Below are positions 24,990-33,719 of a DNA stretch of 64,000 bases, one piece after another. Source of the stretch: Mycolicibacterium aromaticivorans JS19b1 = JCM 16368 (lineage in GTDB: Bacteria; Actinomycetota; Actinomycetes; Mycobacteriales; Mycobacteriaceae); contig NZ_JALN02000002.1 of the NCBI RefSeq assembly GCF_000559085.1, positions 124,001-188,000 of the forward strand. The letters run 5' to 3'. Position numbers and translations under genes: made by a program. Every line of letters starts with the position of its first letter. The stretch's first letter is position 1. The notes under the pieces are model-generated. The model saw only the letters and a list, made by a program, of their open reading frames with translations. It had not been told where the DNA came from and did no database searches.

Positions 24990-25711
24990 ACAACGTCCGG
25001 AACACGGATCTGCCGGTGCGGGCGGAGTCGGATGTAGATGAGCCCACCGTGGTGCGCACCGAGCACCTCACCCGTTGCTTCGGTACAGGCACTGGCACCG
25101 TGGTGGCAGTGCGCGGTGTGACCGTGACGGTCGCCTGCCATGACCGCATCGCGTTGACGGGGCCGTCGGGATCGGGCAAGTCCACCCTGTTACACCTGCT
25201 GGCCGGCCTGGATGAACCCACCTCCGGCACCATGAGCTGGTTGCCTGCGGAGCCGAGCACAGCCCGTCCCGCAGCGGGGCTTGTCTTCCAGGGCCGCAGC
25301 CTGGTGCCCAACCTCGACGTGATCGAAAACGTGCGCCTACCGCTGCTGTTCGCCGGACACCCGGAGCGCGAGGCCACCGCCTGCGCCCGCGAGGCGCTGG
25401 CCCGGCTGGGTGTCGATGCGCTGAGCGAGGCGTTACCCGACGCGTTATCCGGTGGGCAGGCGCAGCGCGTCGCCATTGCCCGCGTCCTTGCTAGCGCGCC
25501 GCGGCTGATCTTGGCCGATGAACCCACGGGCCAGCTCGACCACGCGACCGCCGCGCTGGTGATCGACGTCTTGCTGCGCGCCGCCGACGAGCTGAGTGCT
25601 GCGCTGATCGTGTCTACTCACGACCCCGTGATCGCCCGGCGTCTACCCACTGAGTGGGCGATGCGCGACGGCCGCTTGCGGATTACCACCAGCGACGAGA
25701 ACCAACGATGA
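24986..25711 (+). CDS. ABC transporter ATPase B (LolD/MacB type)
   Basis: 241 residues from GTG 24986. Walker [11 protein letters not shown]-loop [13 protein letters not shown], signature [13 protein letters not shown], Walker [13 protein letters not shown] and switch His in VSTHDPV are all intact. It is clearly different from ATPase A in sequence, so this is not a recent duplication. It overlaps ATPase A by four bases and the permease by four bases, a tightly coupled operon. Confidence 0.9.
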   Translation: MNNVRNTDLPVRAESDVDEPTVVRTEHLTRCFGTGTGTVVAVRGVTVTVACHDRIALTGPSGSGKSTLLHLLAGLDEPTSGTMSWLPAEPSTARPAAGLVFQGRSLVPNLDVIENVRLPLLFAGHPEREATACAREALARLGVDALSEALPDALSGGQAQRVAIARVLASAPRLILADEPTGQLDHATAALVIDVLLRAADELSAALIVSTHDPVIARRLPTEWAMRDGRLRITTSDENQR

Positions 25712-28365
25712 TCACAGTGTGGCTCACCGGCCTGCTGCGCCGCCAACGCGCCCGCCTCCTCGGGGCCACCGCCGGCGTCGCTGTCGCTGTCGCCCTGATC
25801 GCCACGTTGGGATCGTTTCTTGCCACCTCGGAAGCCACTATGACCGAACGCGCGGTGCACAGCGTGGCCGTGGACTGGCAGGTCCAAATCACCCCCGGCG
25901 CGGACACCGCTGCGGCTGCCCGACTGGTCAGCGCCACTGCCGGCGTGAGGGCCGACGCGCGGGTCGAATTCGCCCAAACCAGTGGGTTGTCGGCCACCGT
26001 CGCCGGCAGCACCCAAACCACCGGTCCCGGGGTTGTGCTGGGCATCCCGGCGACTTACCGAATTCTGTTCCCGAACCAGATCCGTACCTTGACCGGTGCG
26101 GACACCGGTGTGCTGCTGGCTCAGCAGACCGCGGCCAACCTGCACGTTGCTCCCGGCGAGACGATCAGCATCGGCCGCGCCGGACTGCCCGCCGTTGCGG
26201 TGACGGTGGCCGGGATCGTAGAACTGCCGCAAGCGAATTCATTGTTCCAAACCGTCGGCGCTGCACCAACCGCGCAGCCGGCCGCACCGCCCGACAACGT
26301 GGTGCTGCTTCCAGAAACGCAGTGGCACAACCTGTTCAATCCGCTGACTGCCACCCGCCCGGATCTGGTCTCCACACAGATCCATCTACGTCGCGCCCAT
26401 GCCCTGCCGGCCGATCCCGGCGCCGCCTACACAACAGTGCGCGCCGCGGCACGCAACCTGGAAGCCCGCAGCGCCGGGGCCGTGCTCGTCGGCGACAACC
26501 TCGGTGCGGCGCTGGACGCCGCACGCGGCGACGCCGCCTATGCCCGGGTGTTGTTTGTGTTCCTGGGGCTGCCCGGTGCCGTGTTGGCCGCCCTGCTCAC
26601 CGCCACCGTCACCTCCGCCGGCGCCGACCGGCGCCGCGCCGAGCAGACTGTGCTAAGGGCACGGGGGGCCACCGCACGTCAGCTGTTCGGATTGGCCGCT
26701 GCTGAGGCAGCCGTCATCGGCGCGGTCGGGGCTGTGGCCGGGCTGGCTGCCGCAGCGGTGGTCAACTGGCTGGCCTTCGGGTCGCCGCGGTTCGGGAGCA
26801 CGGCCACCGCCGCGGTGGGGTGGCCGGCGGCGGCCGCGGCCGCCGGGATGGCGGTGGCGGCCGCGACCGTGCTGGTGCAGGCAAGACGCGAGGTGCGCAC
26901 ACAAACCGTTGCCGACGCGCGGATGCGCCTGGGCACGCTCAGCGTGCCGGTCTGGGCACGGTTGGGCATCGACGGCCTCATCCTGGGCGCGGCGGCGGTG
27001 GTGTTCTACGCCACCACTGGCCGCGGGTATCAGCTGGTGCTGGCCCCCGAAGGGGTGCCAGCGATCTCGGTGTCGTACTGGGCGTTCGCCGGCCCCGCGC
27101 TGCTATGGATCGGCGCCGGGCTGCTCACCTGGCGACTGGCCGATCTGCTGCTCGGGCGCGGCCGCCCACTGATCGCCGCGGCGCTGCGGCCGTTCACCGG
27201 TGACTTGGCGAACACCATCGCCGCGGGAATGTCCCGTGCACGTCGCCCGCTGGTGCGCGCCATCGTGATGCTCACCTTGGCGGTGGCGTTCGCCGCGTCC
27301 ACGGCGACATTCAACGCCACCTACCGCCAACAGGCCGAAGTCGACGCTCAACTGACCAACGGCGCCGACGTCACCGTGACGGCGACAGCGCCGTTACCGG
27401 CCGAGGTCGCCGGCAGGCTCGCCGCCGTGCCCGGGGTGCGCGCCGTGGAACCCATGGCTCACCGGTTCGCATACATCGGCGCTGACCTGCAAGACCTCTA
27501 CGGGGTGCGCCCAGCCTCGATCACCCGCGCAACCGCCCTGCAGGATAGCTATTTTCCGGAATCGACCGCGAGGGCGCGGATGAGCGCCCTGGTCACCCGG
27601 CCCGACTCGATCCTGCTGTCGGCAGAAACGGTGCACGACTTCCAATTACGTCCCGGCGACCAGGTAACGCTGCGCATCGTCGACGCCTCCACCCGGCAAC
27701 CGCGCCCGGTCACCTTCCGCTACGCCGGAGTCGTCACCGAGTTCCCCACCGCCCCCAAGGACAGCTTCCTAGTTGCCAACGCCGACTACCTCGCCGCGCA
27801 GACCGGCGCGGCGGCCCCCAACGAATATCTGATCGATACCGGTGGCCGCGACACCGCCGCGGTCGCCGCCCGCATCCGCGCCGTGGTCGGTACCGGGGCG
27901 ACGGTGACCGACATCAACGCGGTGCGGGCCGACGTCGGGTCCAGCCTGACCGCAGTGGACCTGTCCGGGCTGACCCGCATCGAACTGTCCTTCGCGCTGG
28001 TGCTGGCCGTCGGAGCGGGCGCGCTCGTGCTGGGCCTCGGCCTGACCGACCGGCGCCGCATCTACGCCCTGCTCTCGGCGCTGGGCGCCCACCGCCGCCA
28101 CCTGCGCGCGATGGTGTTCAGCGAAACCGCCATCCTGACCACCATCGGGATCTTCGCCGGCGGGCTCACCGGGTCGGTGCTGTCGGTGATGCTGGTCAAA
28201 GTGCTCAGCGGTGTGTTCGACCCGCCGCCGGACAACATCGCGGTCCCGTGGACCTATCTCGGGGCCACCGCCGCGGTCACGGTCGGGGCGCTGGGCGCAG
28301 TCAGCGCCGCCGCGGTGTTGCTGTTCACCCGCCACCCCGCACGCGGCCTCATCCGTAACCAATGA
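25708..28365 (+). CDS. FtsX-like ABC permease (MacB/BceB class)
   Basis: 885 residues from ATG 25708, which overlaps the previous stop. It has an N-terminal helix (residues 10-35), a large extracytoplasmic domain, three helices (about 285-395) forming the first FtsX core, two more near 430-490, a second extracytoplasmic domain, and a C-terminal FtsX core (LVLAVGAGALVLGLGLTDRRRIYALLSALGA). This duplicated FtsX layout is typical of actinobacterial antimicrobial-export or lipoprotein-trafficking permeases. With the lipoprotein, two ATPases and a two-component system directly downstream it resembles BceAB-BceRS peptide-antibiotic resistance modules. Substrate is inferred only. Confidence 0.88.
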   Translation: MITVWLTGLLRRQRARLLGATAGVAVAVALIATLGSFLATSEATMTERAVHSVAVDWQVQITPGADTAAAARLVSATAGVRADARVEFAQTSGLSATVAGSTQTTGPGVVLGIPATYRILFPNQIRTLTGADTGVLLAQQTAANLHVAPGETISIGRAGLPAVAVTVAGIVELPQANSLFQTVGAAPTAQPAAPPDNVVLLPETQWHNLFNPLTATRPDLVSTQIHLRRAHALPADPGAAYTTVRAAARNLEARSAGAVLVGDNLGAALDAARGDAAYARVLFVFLGLPGAVLAALLTATVTSAGADRRRAEQTVLRARGATARQLFGLAAAEAAVIGAVGAVAGLAAAAVVNWLAFGSPRFGSTATAAVGWPAAAAAAGMAVAAATVLVQARREVRTQTVADARMRLGTLSVPVWARLGIDGLILGAAAVVFYATTGRGYQLVLAPEGVPAISVSYWAFAGPALLWIGAGLLTWRLADLLLGRGRPLIAAALRPFTGDLANTIAAGMSRARRPLVRAIVMLTLAVAFAASTATFNATYRQQAEVDAQLTNGADVTVTATAPLPAEVAGRLAAVPGVRAVEPMAHRFAYIGADLQDLYGVRPASITRATALQDSYFPESTARARMSALVTRPDSILLSAETVHDFQLRPGDQVTLRIVDASTRQPRPVTFRYAGVVTEFPTAPKDSFLVANADYLAAQTGAAAPNEYLIDTGGRDTAAVAARIRAVVGTGATVTDINAVRADVGSSLTAVDLSGLTRIELSFALVLAVGAGALVLGLGLTDRRRIYALLSALGAHRRHLRAMVFSETAILTTIGIFAGGLTGSVLSVMLVKVLSGVFDPPPDNIAVPWTYLGATAAVTVGALGAVSAAAVLLFTRHPARGLIRNQ

Positions 28366-28746
28366 CAGCGGCGGGCGTCGACGCTTGACGGACATGACGA
28401 TCACCAGGTCCGCCTGCGGTACGTCACGCCGCGGTGCTCGCCGGCATGCTCCTGGCGTTGCCCGCCGCGCGGGTGTGCTTGTGCACCGCGCGAGCACGGG
28501 CACCGCACTCGTGGGCCAGTGATGTGCTGGACGGTCTGCTTCTGGGCGCGCGCCCAACCACCGACACCCGAGACGATTTTCGAAGCGCGTATGTGCAGGA
28601 CCGAGGAAATCAGCGTGATCACCCAGCCGTGACGTCGTCGGTGCCGAAGAATCGACTCATCACGACCCCGAACCACCGGTGTCGACGCGAACACGGTAGC
28701 GCCGCCCATGAGAGCGGACGCGCGACAACCAGGAGGCACTACACAG
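28366..28746. other. Spacer between ABC operon and kinase 2
   Basis: No supportable gene in 380 bases. The end carries AGGAGG (28731-28736), a strong ribosome binding site for GTG 28747. I see no direct-repeat box here, so kinase 2 may be read through from the ABC operon or have its own promoter. Confidence 0.35.
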
Positions 28747-30213
28747 GTGCACGTGCGCACGACCCGGCCCGCCACTGAAGGCGGCTCAGGGCTGACGATG
28801 GACCGCCCGCAACTGATCTCGGCGGCGGGCCGGCTGTCGCGCTGGTCGGTGCGCGCCCGATCCACCGTGGCGGCCGCCGTCATGGTGACACTCGGGATCG
28901 GTGTCGCATCGGCAGCCATGCTCTTCGTCCTCTACCACACGTTGCAACGATCTACCCAGGCCGCGGCCCAGACCCGCGCCGGTCAACTCGTCGAACAGAT
29001 GCGCACCGACGGCCCCGCCGAACTCGATCCTGGCCTGTTGGGCACCGACGGCCAGGTCGCTCTTATCCAGGTCCTCGACGACCGGGGTGCGGTACAGCTC
29101 GCGTCGGCCGGAGCCCCCAAGTCAGCTGTGGCGTCGGTGGTCGTGCCACCCGGGCAGACGGTGACACTTGGGCGCATCCAGTTGGCCGGCGACCGCGGCG
29201 ACTTGTGGGTCACTGCGCGCGGCGCCGCGACTCCGGCGGGACCGGTCACTGTCCTCGTCGGCGGGGACCGTGAACCCGTCGAAACGACCGTGGCCACCGT
29301 CGGGCTGATGTTGGCCATCAGCGGACCGCTCGTCGTCGCGCTAGTCGCTTGGGCGACCTACTTCCTGGTGGGGCGGGCGCTGCGTCCCGTCGAACGCATC
29401 CGCGCCCGCGTTGACACCATCAGCACCGAGCAGCTCGACGAACGCGTCCCAGTACCACCGACCGGCGACGAGATTGCCCATCTCGCACAGACCATGAACA
29501 ATATGCTGACCCGGCTGCAGGCCGGGCACGCCGCACAACGTAGGTTCATCTCCGACGTGTCCCATGAGTTGCGCAGTCCCTTGTCGGCGATCAGCACCGC
29601 GCTGGAGCTGGCCCACAACCGACCCGACATGCTCGACGCCGAACTGGTCGACGAGTCGCTGATTCCTGAAACCCGCCGCATGCGCGATCTCGTCGACGAC
29701 CTGCTCTTATTGGCTCGCGCCGATGAACACGAGCTTACTATCCGTGCCGACAACGTCGACCTCGACGACATCATCGCCACCGAAAAGGCCCGCCTGCAAA
29801 GCAACCCGCGATTGACGGTGCGGGCACGGATCGGCGCCGCCCGGGTTAGCGGCGACCGCAGACAGCTCACGCGCATGGTGCGCAATCTCGTCGACAACGC
29901 CGCCCGACACGCCCACAGCACCGTCGAACTCGTTTGCGAGCGAGTGAGAGACAGCGCCGTCATCCGCATCGCCGACGACGGACCGGGAATACCGGCCGAC
30001 CAACGCGAGCGGGTGTTCGAACGGTTCGTGCGCCTCGATGCCGCTCGAACCCGCGATGCGGGTGGTAGCGGGCTCGGGTTGGCCATCGTCGCTGAAATCG
30101 TGGCCGCTCACCACGGCACCGTCAGCATCGGAGACTCGGGCGGCGGGGCGTGCGTCACGGTGACCCTGCCGGCCGACACCGACAGTTATGCGCCCGCCGA
30201 GGACATCCGGTAA
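28747..30213 (+). CDS. Sensor histidine kinase 2
   Basis: 488 residues; GTG 28747 is chosen for the AGGAGG ten bases upstream. Same architecture as kinase 1: helices near 45-68 and 182-205 around a sensor domain, HAMP, H-box DVSHELRSPLSAI (His near 272), N-box RNLVDNAARHA, G1 DDGPGIP, G2 GSGLGLAI. The catalytic half closely resembles kinase 1, while the sensor domain is much less conserved. The 3' end overlaps the convergent regulator 2 gene by 28 bp. Being immediately downstream of the ABC operon suggests that it senses the transporter or its substrate. Confidence 0.93.
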   Translation: MHVRTTRPATEGGSGLTMDRPQLISAAGRLSRWSVRARSTVAAAVMVTLGIGVASAAMLFVLYHTLQRSTQAAAQTRAGQLVEQMRTDGPAELDPGLLGTDGQVALIQVLDDRGAVQLASAGAPKSAVASVVVPPGQTVTLGRIQLAGDRGDLWVTARGAATPAGPVTVLVGGDREPVETTVATVGLMLAISGPLVVALVAWATYFLVGRALRPVERIRARVDTISTEQLDERVPVPPTGDEIAHLAQTMNNMLTRLQAGHAAQRRFISDVSHELRSPLSAISTALELAHNRPDMLDAELVDESLIPETRRMRDLVDDLLLLARADEHELTIRADNVDLDDIIATEKARLQSNPRLTVRARIGAARVSGDRRQLTRMVRNLVDNAARHAHSTVELVCERVRDSAVIRIADDGPGIPADQRERVFERFVRLDAARTRDAGGSGLGLAIVAEIVAAHHGTVSIGDSGGGACVTVTLPADTDSYAPAEDIR

Positions 30214-30863
30214 CCCACCCCCCGCACGGTGTGAATGGTCTGCGTGCCGAAAGGAACGTCGAGTTTGCGCCGCAGATACCCGACGTAGACCTCGACGATA
30301 TTGTCGTCGCCTTCGTAGTTGATGTCCCATACCGACTGCAGAACCTCCTGCTTGGTGACGACCGTATCGGCGTGGCGCATCAAGTACTCGAGCACCCCGT
30401 ACTCGCGGGGCGTCAACTCCACCTCGACGCCGGCTCGGTTCACTTGGTGGCGGGCTGGGTCTAACTCAAGATCATCGACCCGCAGCACGGGTGGGCGCGC
30501 CGGCGCGCCCCGGCGCAGCAGCGCCCGCAATCTGGCGATCAGCACCACGAACGAGAACGGCTTGATCAAGTAGTCATCCGCGCCGAGGTCGAATGCATCG
30601 GCCAGGTCGTACTCCCCGTCCTTGGCCGACAACATGAGCACCGGGGTCCACACGTCCGCCTTGCGCAGGTCGCGCACGATTTCGTAGCCGCTCATCGACG
30701 GCAACATGATGTCGAGAACCAGCACGTCGAATCCGCCGCCGACGGCCTCATCGAATCCCACCCGCCCGTCGCCGGCCACCTGCACGACGAACCCTTCGGC
30801 CACCAAACCACGACGAATCAGTTCGGCCAGTCGCGGCTCGTCCTCGACGACCAGGATGCGCAC
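30186..30863 (-). CDS. OmpR-family response regulator 2
   Basis: 225 residues. GTG 30863 is chosen because GGAGG lies six bases before it and because it aligns with the start of regulator 1; the frame is open to 31031. Receiver 1-120 with E7/D8 and D51 in LVLDIMLPSMSGYE, K in LIKPFSF. The winged-helix domain ends VYVGYLRRKLDVPFG...VRGVGYRM, closely matching regulator 1 in the recognition helix, so both may read the same boxes. It is convergent with and overlaps kinase 2. Its upstream region holds a decayed regulator fragment (31338-31400) and then a direct-repeat promoter (31469-31501). Confidence 0.93.
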   Translation of the reverse strand: MRILVVEDEPRLAELIRRGLVAEGFVVQVAGDGRVGFDEAVGGGFDVLVLDIMLPSMSGYEIVRDLRKADVWTPVLMLSAKDGEYDLADAFDLGADDYLIKPFSFVVLIARLRALLRRGAPARPPVLRVDDLELDPARHQVNRAGVEVELTPREYGVLEYLMRHADTVVTKQEVLQSVWDINYEGDDNIVEVYVGYLRRKLDVPFGTQTIHTVRGVGYRMSSAGA

Positions 30864-31337
30864 AATGTCCTCCACCAAATCAATGAACGGCTCGTCCAGT
30901 ACAGCAGAACCGGCCGATATCCAGAGGGCCGCTGAGGCGCCTCCACCGAGACCATGCCGACGACCCGCGCCGAACTCCCGCCAGGCGGGCCACTCGACGC
31001 GCCGGTGCGCTATGTGATGCGCGGGCCTCACGCCACCGCACTGTTCTGGGCGCTAAAGGGCGCCCCCACTCAGCGAACCCGGCGGCGATCTTCCTGGCAC
31101 AAACACCCCACGTTCGGCTATCCGGTAGGCAGGCCAATTTTCTCGCCACCTTCCTCGTCGCTGTGGTGGGTGGGTCAGCTTAAAAACGGGGCGTTTGCAC
31201 CCCGCGATCTCCTGGAAGGGTGGTCGCGCTGTTCAGCACCGCGCGGGCACCGCGCTGTCGGATTTGATGAACCTACCGGCGAATCGGCTGCGCCGGCGGG
31301 GCGGTCATCCTCACCAGCGGACTGCGCAATCGACTCA

Positions 31338-31400
31338 GCCCTCGTAGCCACGCAACTCGGGCAGCAGGATGCCCAAATCGATCACGTCGACCTGAATCCC
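31338..31400 (-). pseudogene. Response regulator receiver fragment
   Basis: The minus strand reads GIQVDVIDLGILLPELRGYE, matching FDVVVLDIMVPELSGYE of regulator 1 around its phosphorylation site, but with the acceptor region altered and no open frame on either side. It is what is left of a third regulator copy between the promoter at 31469 and regulator 2. Confidence 0.6.
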
Positions 31401-31468
31401 CAATCGGCTGGACTAACACGTTCCTGACGCGACGACGATGTCGCGCCGGGTCATTTCCGACCACGCTC

Positions 31469-31501
31469 ACGATGGCAGGCGTGCGCTGAGAAACCGCTGA
31501 A
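31469..31501 (-). promoter_or_regulatory. Direct-repeat promoter 7 (upstream of regulator fragment / regulator 2)
   Basis: Minus strand: TTCAGC (31496-31501) and CTCAGC (31485-31490), 11-bp period, 10 bp, CATCGT (31469-31474). Surrounding sequence is homologous to promoter 3 near regulator 1. It now faces the decayed regulator fragment and, 600 bp on, regulator 2. Confidence 0.7.
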
Positions 31502-31525
31502 CGGCTGGGCCGTTGCCGGCGGTTG

Positions 31526-32164
31526 TTAGTTCATGTTCCAGGGTTCGCCGTAGGTGGTGACGCTGTCACCGGCCTTGGAGATCAGGCGAGCGAAGGGGCG
31601 CAGGAGCACACCGCCGGCGGCACCGGTGACGGTGCCGTGGGCGTTGGCCACGGCGACCGAGCCGTTGGGGCCCGAGACGTCCACCGAGAAGGTGGCGACT
31701 TCCTGGATGCCGGGGCCGTTGCCCAGGTCAGCGCTGATCGACACACCGGGGAACAGGTTCGGGGTGATGATCTGGTTGAGCGGGTGGAAGTTGGTCGGCG
31801 AGATGCTGACGTCGTCGAGCAGGATGTTGGGGGTGGTGTAGCTGAAGTTGATGCCCACACCCAACGACCACGGGAAGCCGACCTGATAACCCAGCTCCAA
31901 GGTCCCCGCGAAACTATCAGCACCCGGGCCGACCACGCTGTAGACGGCCTTGCCGGAGTGGAACCACTCCCGAGTCAGCCGGTTGCGGTCCAGCGGGAAC
32001 ACGCCATTGAGGAAGGTGTCCCACTGCTGAATCGTCATCGTGCGGCCACCGCCGTCAACCAGACTCAGCTCGTTATCCAAACCTGCGTGCGAAGTGCCTG
32101 TCCCGACGAACAACGCCGCAACCGCAGCAATCACCGCCACCAGCAACCGACCGACGATCCTCAT
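31526..32164 (-). CDS. MspA-family porin 2
   Basis: 212 residues; same signal peptide, ribosome binding site and ends as porin 1. The mature protein matches MspA landmarks throughout. At the constriction it has D90, D91 and S93 (LLDDVSIS), more acidic than porin 1 (D90, Q91, N93) and closer to MspA (D90, D91, D93). Differences from porin 1 cluster in the 35 residues after D90 (SPTNFHPLNQIITP versus SPTRFNPLGSVITP) and in a few loop positions such as DSFAG for DEFAG. The direct-repeat promoter at 32310-32342 sits at the same distance from the start as in porin 1. It presumably admits hydrophilic solutes with different charge preference. Confidence 0.95.
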   Translation of the reverse strand: MRIVGRLLVAVIAAVAALFVGTGTSHAGLDNELSLVDGGGRTMTIQQWDTFLNGVFPLDRNRLTREWFHSGKAVYSVVGPGADSFAGTLELGYQVGFPWSLGVGINFSYTTPNILLDDVSISPTNFHPLNQIITPNLFPGVSISADLGNGPGIQEVATFSVDVSGPNGSVAVANAHGTVTGAAGGVLLRPFARLISKAGDSVTTYGEPWNMN

Positions 32165-32309
32165 ATTCCTCCATCACCAGTGCGGTGACCACATCTGTAT
32201 GCCCGTCACCGTGTGGAAATCGACAGAGCCATACCTTCCGATCGCGGGCGAGCGGGCGGGCGGGTAGCTCGATATCCGGGCGCTCACCGCTGAACCGTCC
32301 GGGGCGGCG

Positions 32310-32342
32310 AGTATCGCACCGAATCGCTGAGAGGACGCTGAA
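32310..32342 (-). promoter_or_regulatory. Direct-repeat promoter 8 (for porin 2)
   Basis: Minus strand: TTCAGC (32337-32342) and CTCAGC (32326-32331), 11-bp period, 10 bp, GATACT (32310-32315). The -10-like hexamer is identical to that of porin 1 promoter 4. Confidence 0.75.
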
Positions 32343-32363
32343 AGCGACTGTGCTGTAGGTGGC

Positions 32364-32700
32364 TTACAGTCCCCTCAAAGCCGCGAAAGGCGCTCGGCAC
32401 GCCATCCTGACCGCGATCCCCGCAGTGGCCGAAATCGCCAGAACGATCGCGACGAGAAAGTGCGTCGAGGTACCACCACCGCTGTTGTTCTTGTCGGCGA
32501 ATCGTGTTGCGCCACCAGATGGGGTGTTGTGCGCCCAACCTTCCGACACCGAAACGGTGATCGTTCCGTCCGAAACGGTGAAAGGGACATACGTTTGTGT
32601 GTCGGGCATGCCTCCCGCGGCGTTCACTTCCGACAGCGCCTTACGAGTCGTGGCTGCAGTCGGGCCCGCGGACGGGTTGCCGCCCCCGCTCGGCCACCGA
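32364..32700 (-). pseudogene. Decayed paralogue of the 23659 lipoprotein
   Basis: The minus strand reads SGGGNPSAGPTAATTRKALSE, then GMPDTQTYVPFTVSDGTITV and SVSEGWAHNTPSGGATRFADK. This aligns with NQAFVSYTAADGSYTLKYPEGWARTDSGSTVTFSDK of the lipoprotein at 23659. The signal peptide and lipobox are missing (the sequence runs into the PAP2 gene), and after FADKNNS the reading changes to unrelated hydrophobic sequence. A remnant left from duplication of the porin/lipoprotein neighbourhood is the simplest reading. Confidence 0.65.
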
Positions 32701-33633
32701 CCATGATCCGGCCAGAACGACTACCCCCGCCCACGCGGCTCCCAGCAACCAGCCCGCCAACACATCGGTCACGAAGTGGACCCCAAGGTAGAGGCGGGAG
32801 AAGCCGATCAGTGCGATCGCGGCGCCGGTGGCTGCCCACACCGAAACCTGTGCGGCCCATGGTCTGACCACCCACCGGCACAAAATCCAGGCGCACAACA
32901 ACCCAATTGCCGCTGCGCCCGTCGCATGGCCAGAGGGAAACGAGAAGCCCGTCGCGGGAATAAGCGCAAACGGCGAAGTCGGGCGCGGTCGACCGACCAG
33001 ATGCTTGGCGAGCACTATCATCGCGGCGATCCCACCTCCACCAACCGCGCCAAGCAGCACCGGCAGCCACGATCTGCCGCGCACCGCCGCGACGGCACAC
33101 ACCAGCGCCAGCCACACCGCCTGACCGGCCGGGCCGCCGCCATGCGTCACCGCTACAAGCACATGGGTCAGCCACACGTCACGGTGCTGCGCCAGCCATC
33201 GCGCCGACGGGTGATCGACGACAGCTACTCCGTCACCCTCCAGCACGTCGTCGAGTAGGTCGGTGAACCCAACAGCCATGAAAGTGACTACGACCAGACC
33301 TGCGATCAGCGTTAGGCCCGCCACTCCCTGCAGCCGCATCCGCGCCCGCAGCGACGACGTCGGCGGCCCCAGCCGCGCGGTGGTCCACTCCCAGAACCGG
33401 CGGATGGGCATCACATCGCCGACACGGGCAAGTGCCCGACGCCATTCCGGACGTCGCGCAACCCCGATCGCCGTCATCGCGATCACTCCCAACGCGGCGA
33501 TCACACCGATGCTGACGAACCCGAAATCTGCCGTACCGGCGCCGGAACCGTGCTCCACGTTCAACCATCCAACCACCGGATACATAACGGAATCGCCAAC
33601 GGACACGGCTGTTGAGAGTTCGCTGAGAACCAT
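32641..33633 (-). CDS. PAP2-family membrane phosphatase
   Basis: 330 residues if started at ATG 33633; ATG 33585 and an upstream start at 33675 are alternatives. Six or more membrane helices. The three PAP2 phosphatase motifs are present: KHLVGRPRP, PSGHAT and SRLYLGVHFVTD. The N-terminal 100 residues add two helices and a basic linker not found in minimal PAP2 enzymes. Such proteins (for example BcrC) dephosphorylate undecaprenyl pyrophosphate or other lipid phosphates outside the membrane. It is divergent from uppP, 87 bp away, so two different classes of possible C55-PP phosphatase stand side by side. A weaker direct-repeat box lies at 33611-33627. The stop overlaps the lipoprotein remnant. 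Confidence 0.85.
   Translation of the reverse strand: MVLSELSTAVSVGDSVMYPVVGWLNVEHGSGAGTADFGFVSIGVIAALGVIAMTAIGVARRPEWRRALARVGDVMPIRRFWEWTTARLGPPTSSLRARMRLQGVAGLTLIAGLVVVTFMAVGFTDLLDDVLEGDGVAVVDHPSARWLAQHRDVWLTHVLVAVTHGGGPAGQAVWLALVCAVAAVRGRSWLPVLLGAVGGGGIAAMIVLAKHLVGRPRPTSPFALIPATGFSFPSGHATGAAAIGLLCAWILCRWVVRPWAAQVSVWAATGAAIALIGFSRLYLGVHFVTDVLAGWLLGAAWAGVVVLAGSWSVAERGRQPVRGPDCSHDS
33611..33627 (-). promoter_or_regulatory. Weak direct-repeat box near PAP2 start
   Basis: Minus strand CTCAGC (33622-33627) and CTCAAC (33611-33616), 11-bp period, but the hexamer 10 bp further (GTTGGC) is not -10-like. It would act only if PAP2 starts at 33585. Lower confidence than the other eight. Confidence 0.35.
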
Positions 33634-33719
33634 TGGCCGTTCGCCCCCGCCGCCGGTAGCGTGCCGCCCGTGCACTCCTCACGACCGACCGTGACGACTC
33701 TACGAAGCCACCGCTCACC

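Noticed and set aside
33611-33627. Ninth full member of the direct-repeat promoter class at PAP2
   Set aside because: Half-sites fit but the hexamer at 10 bp is GTTGGC; kept only as a weak box.
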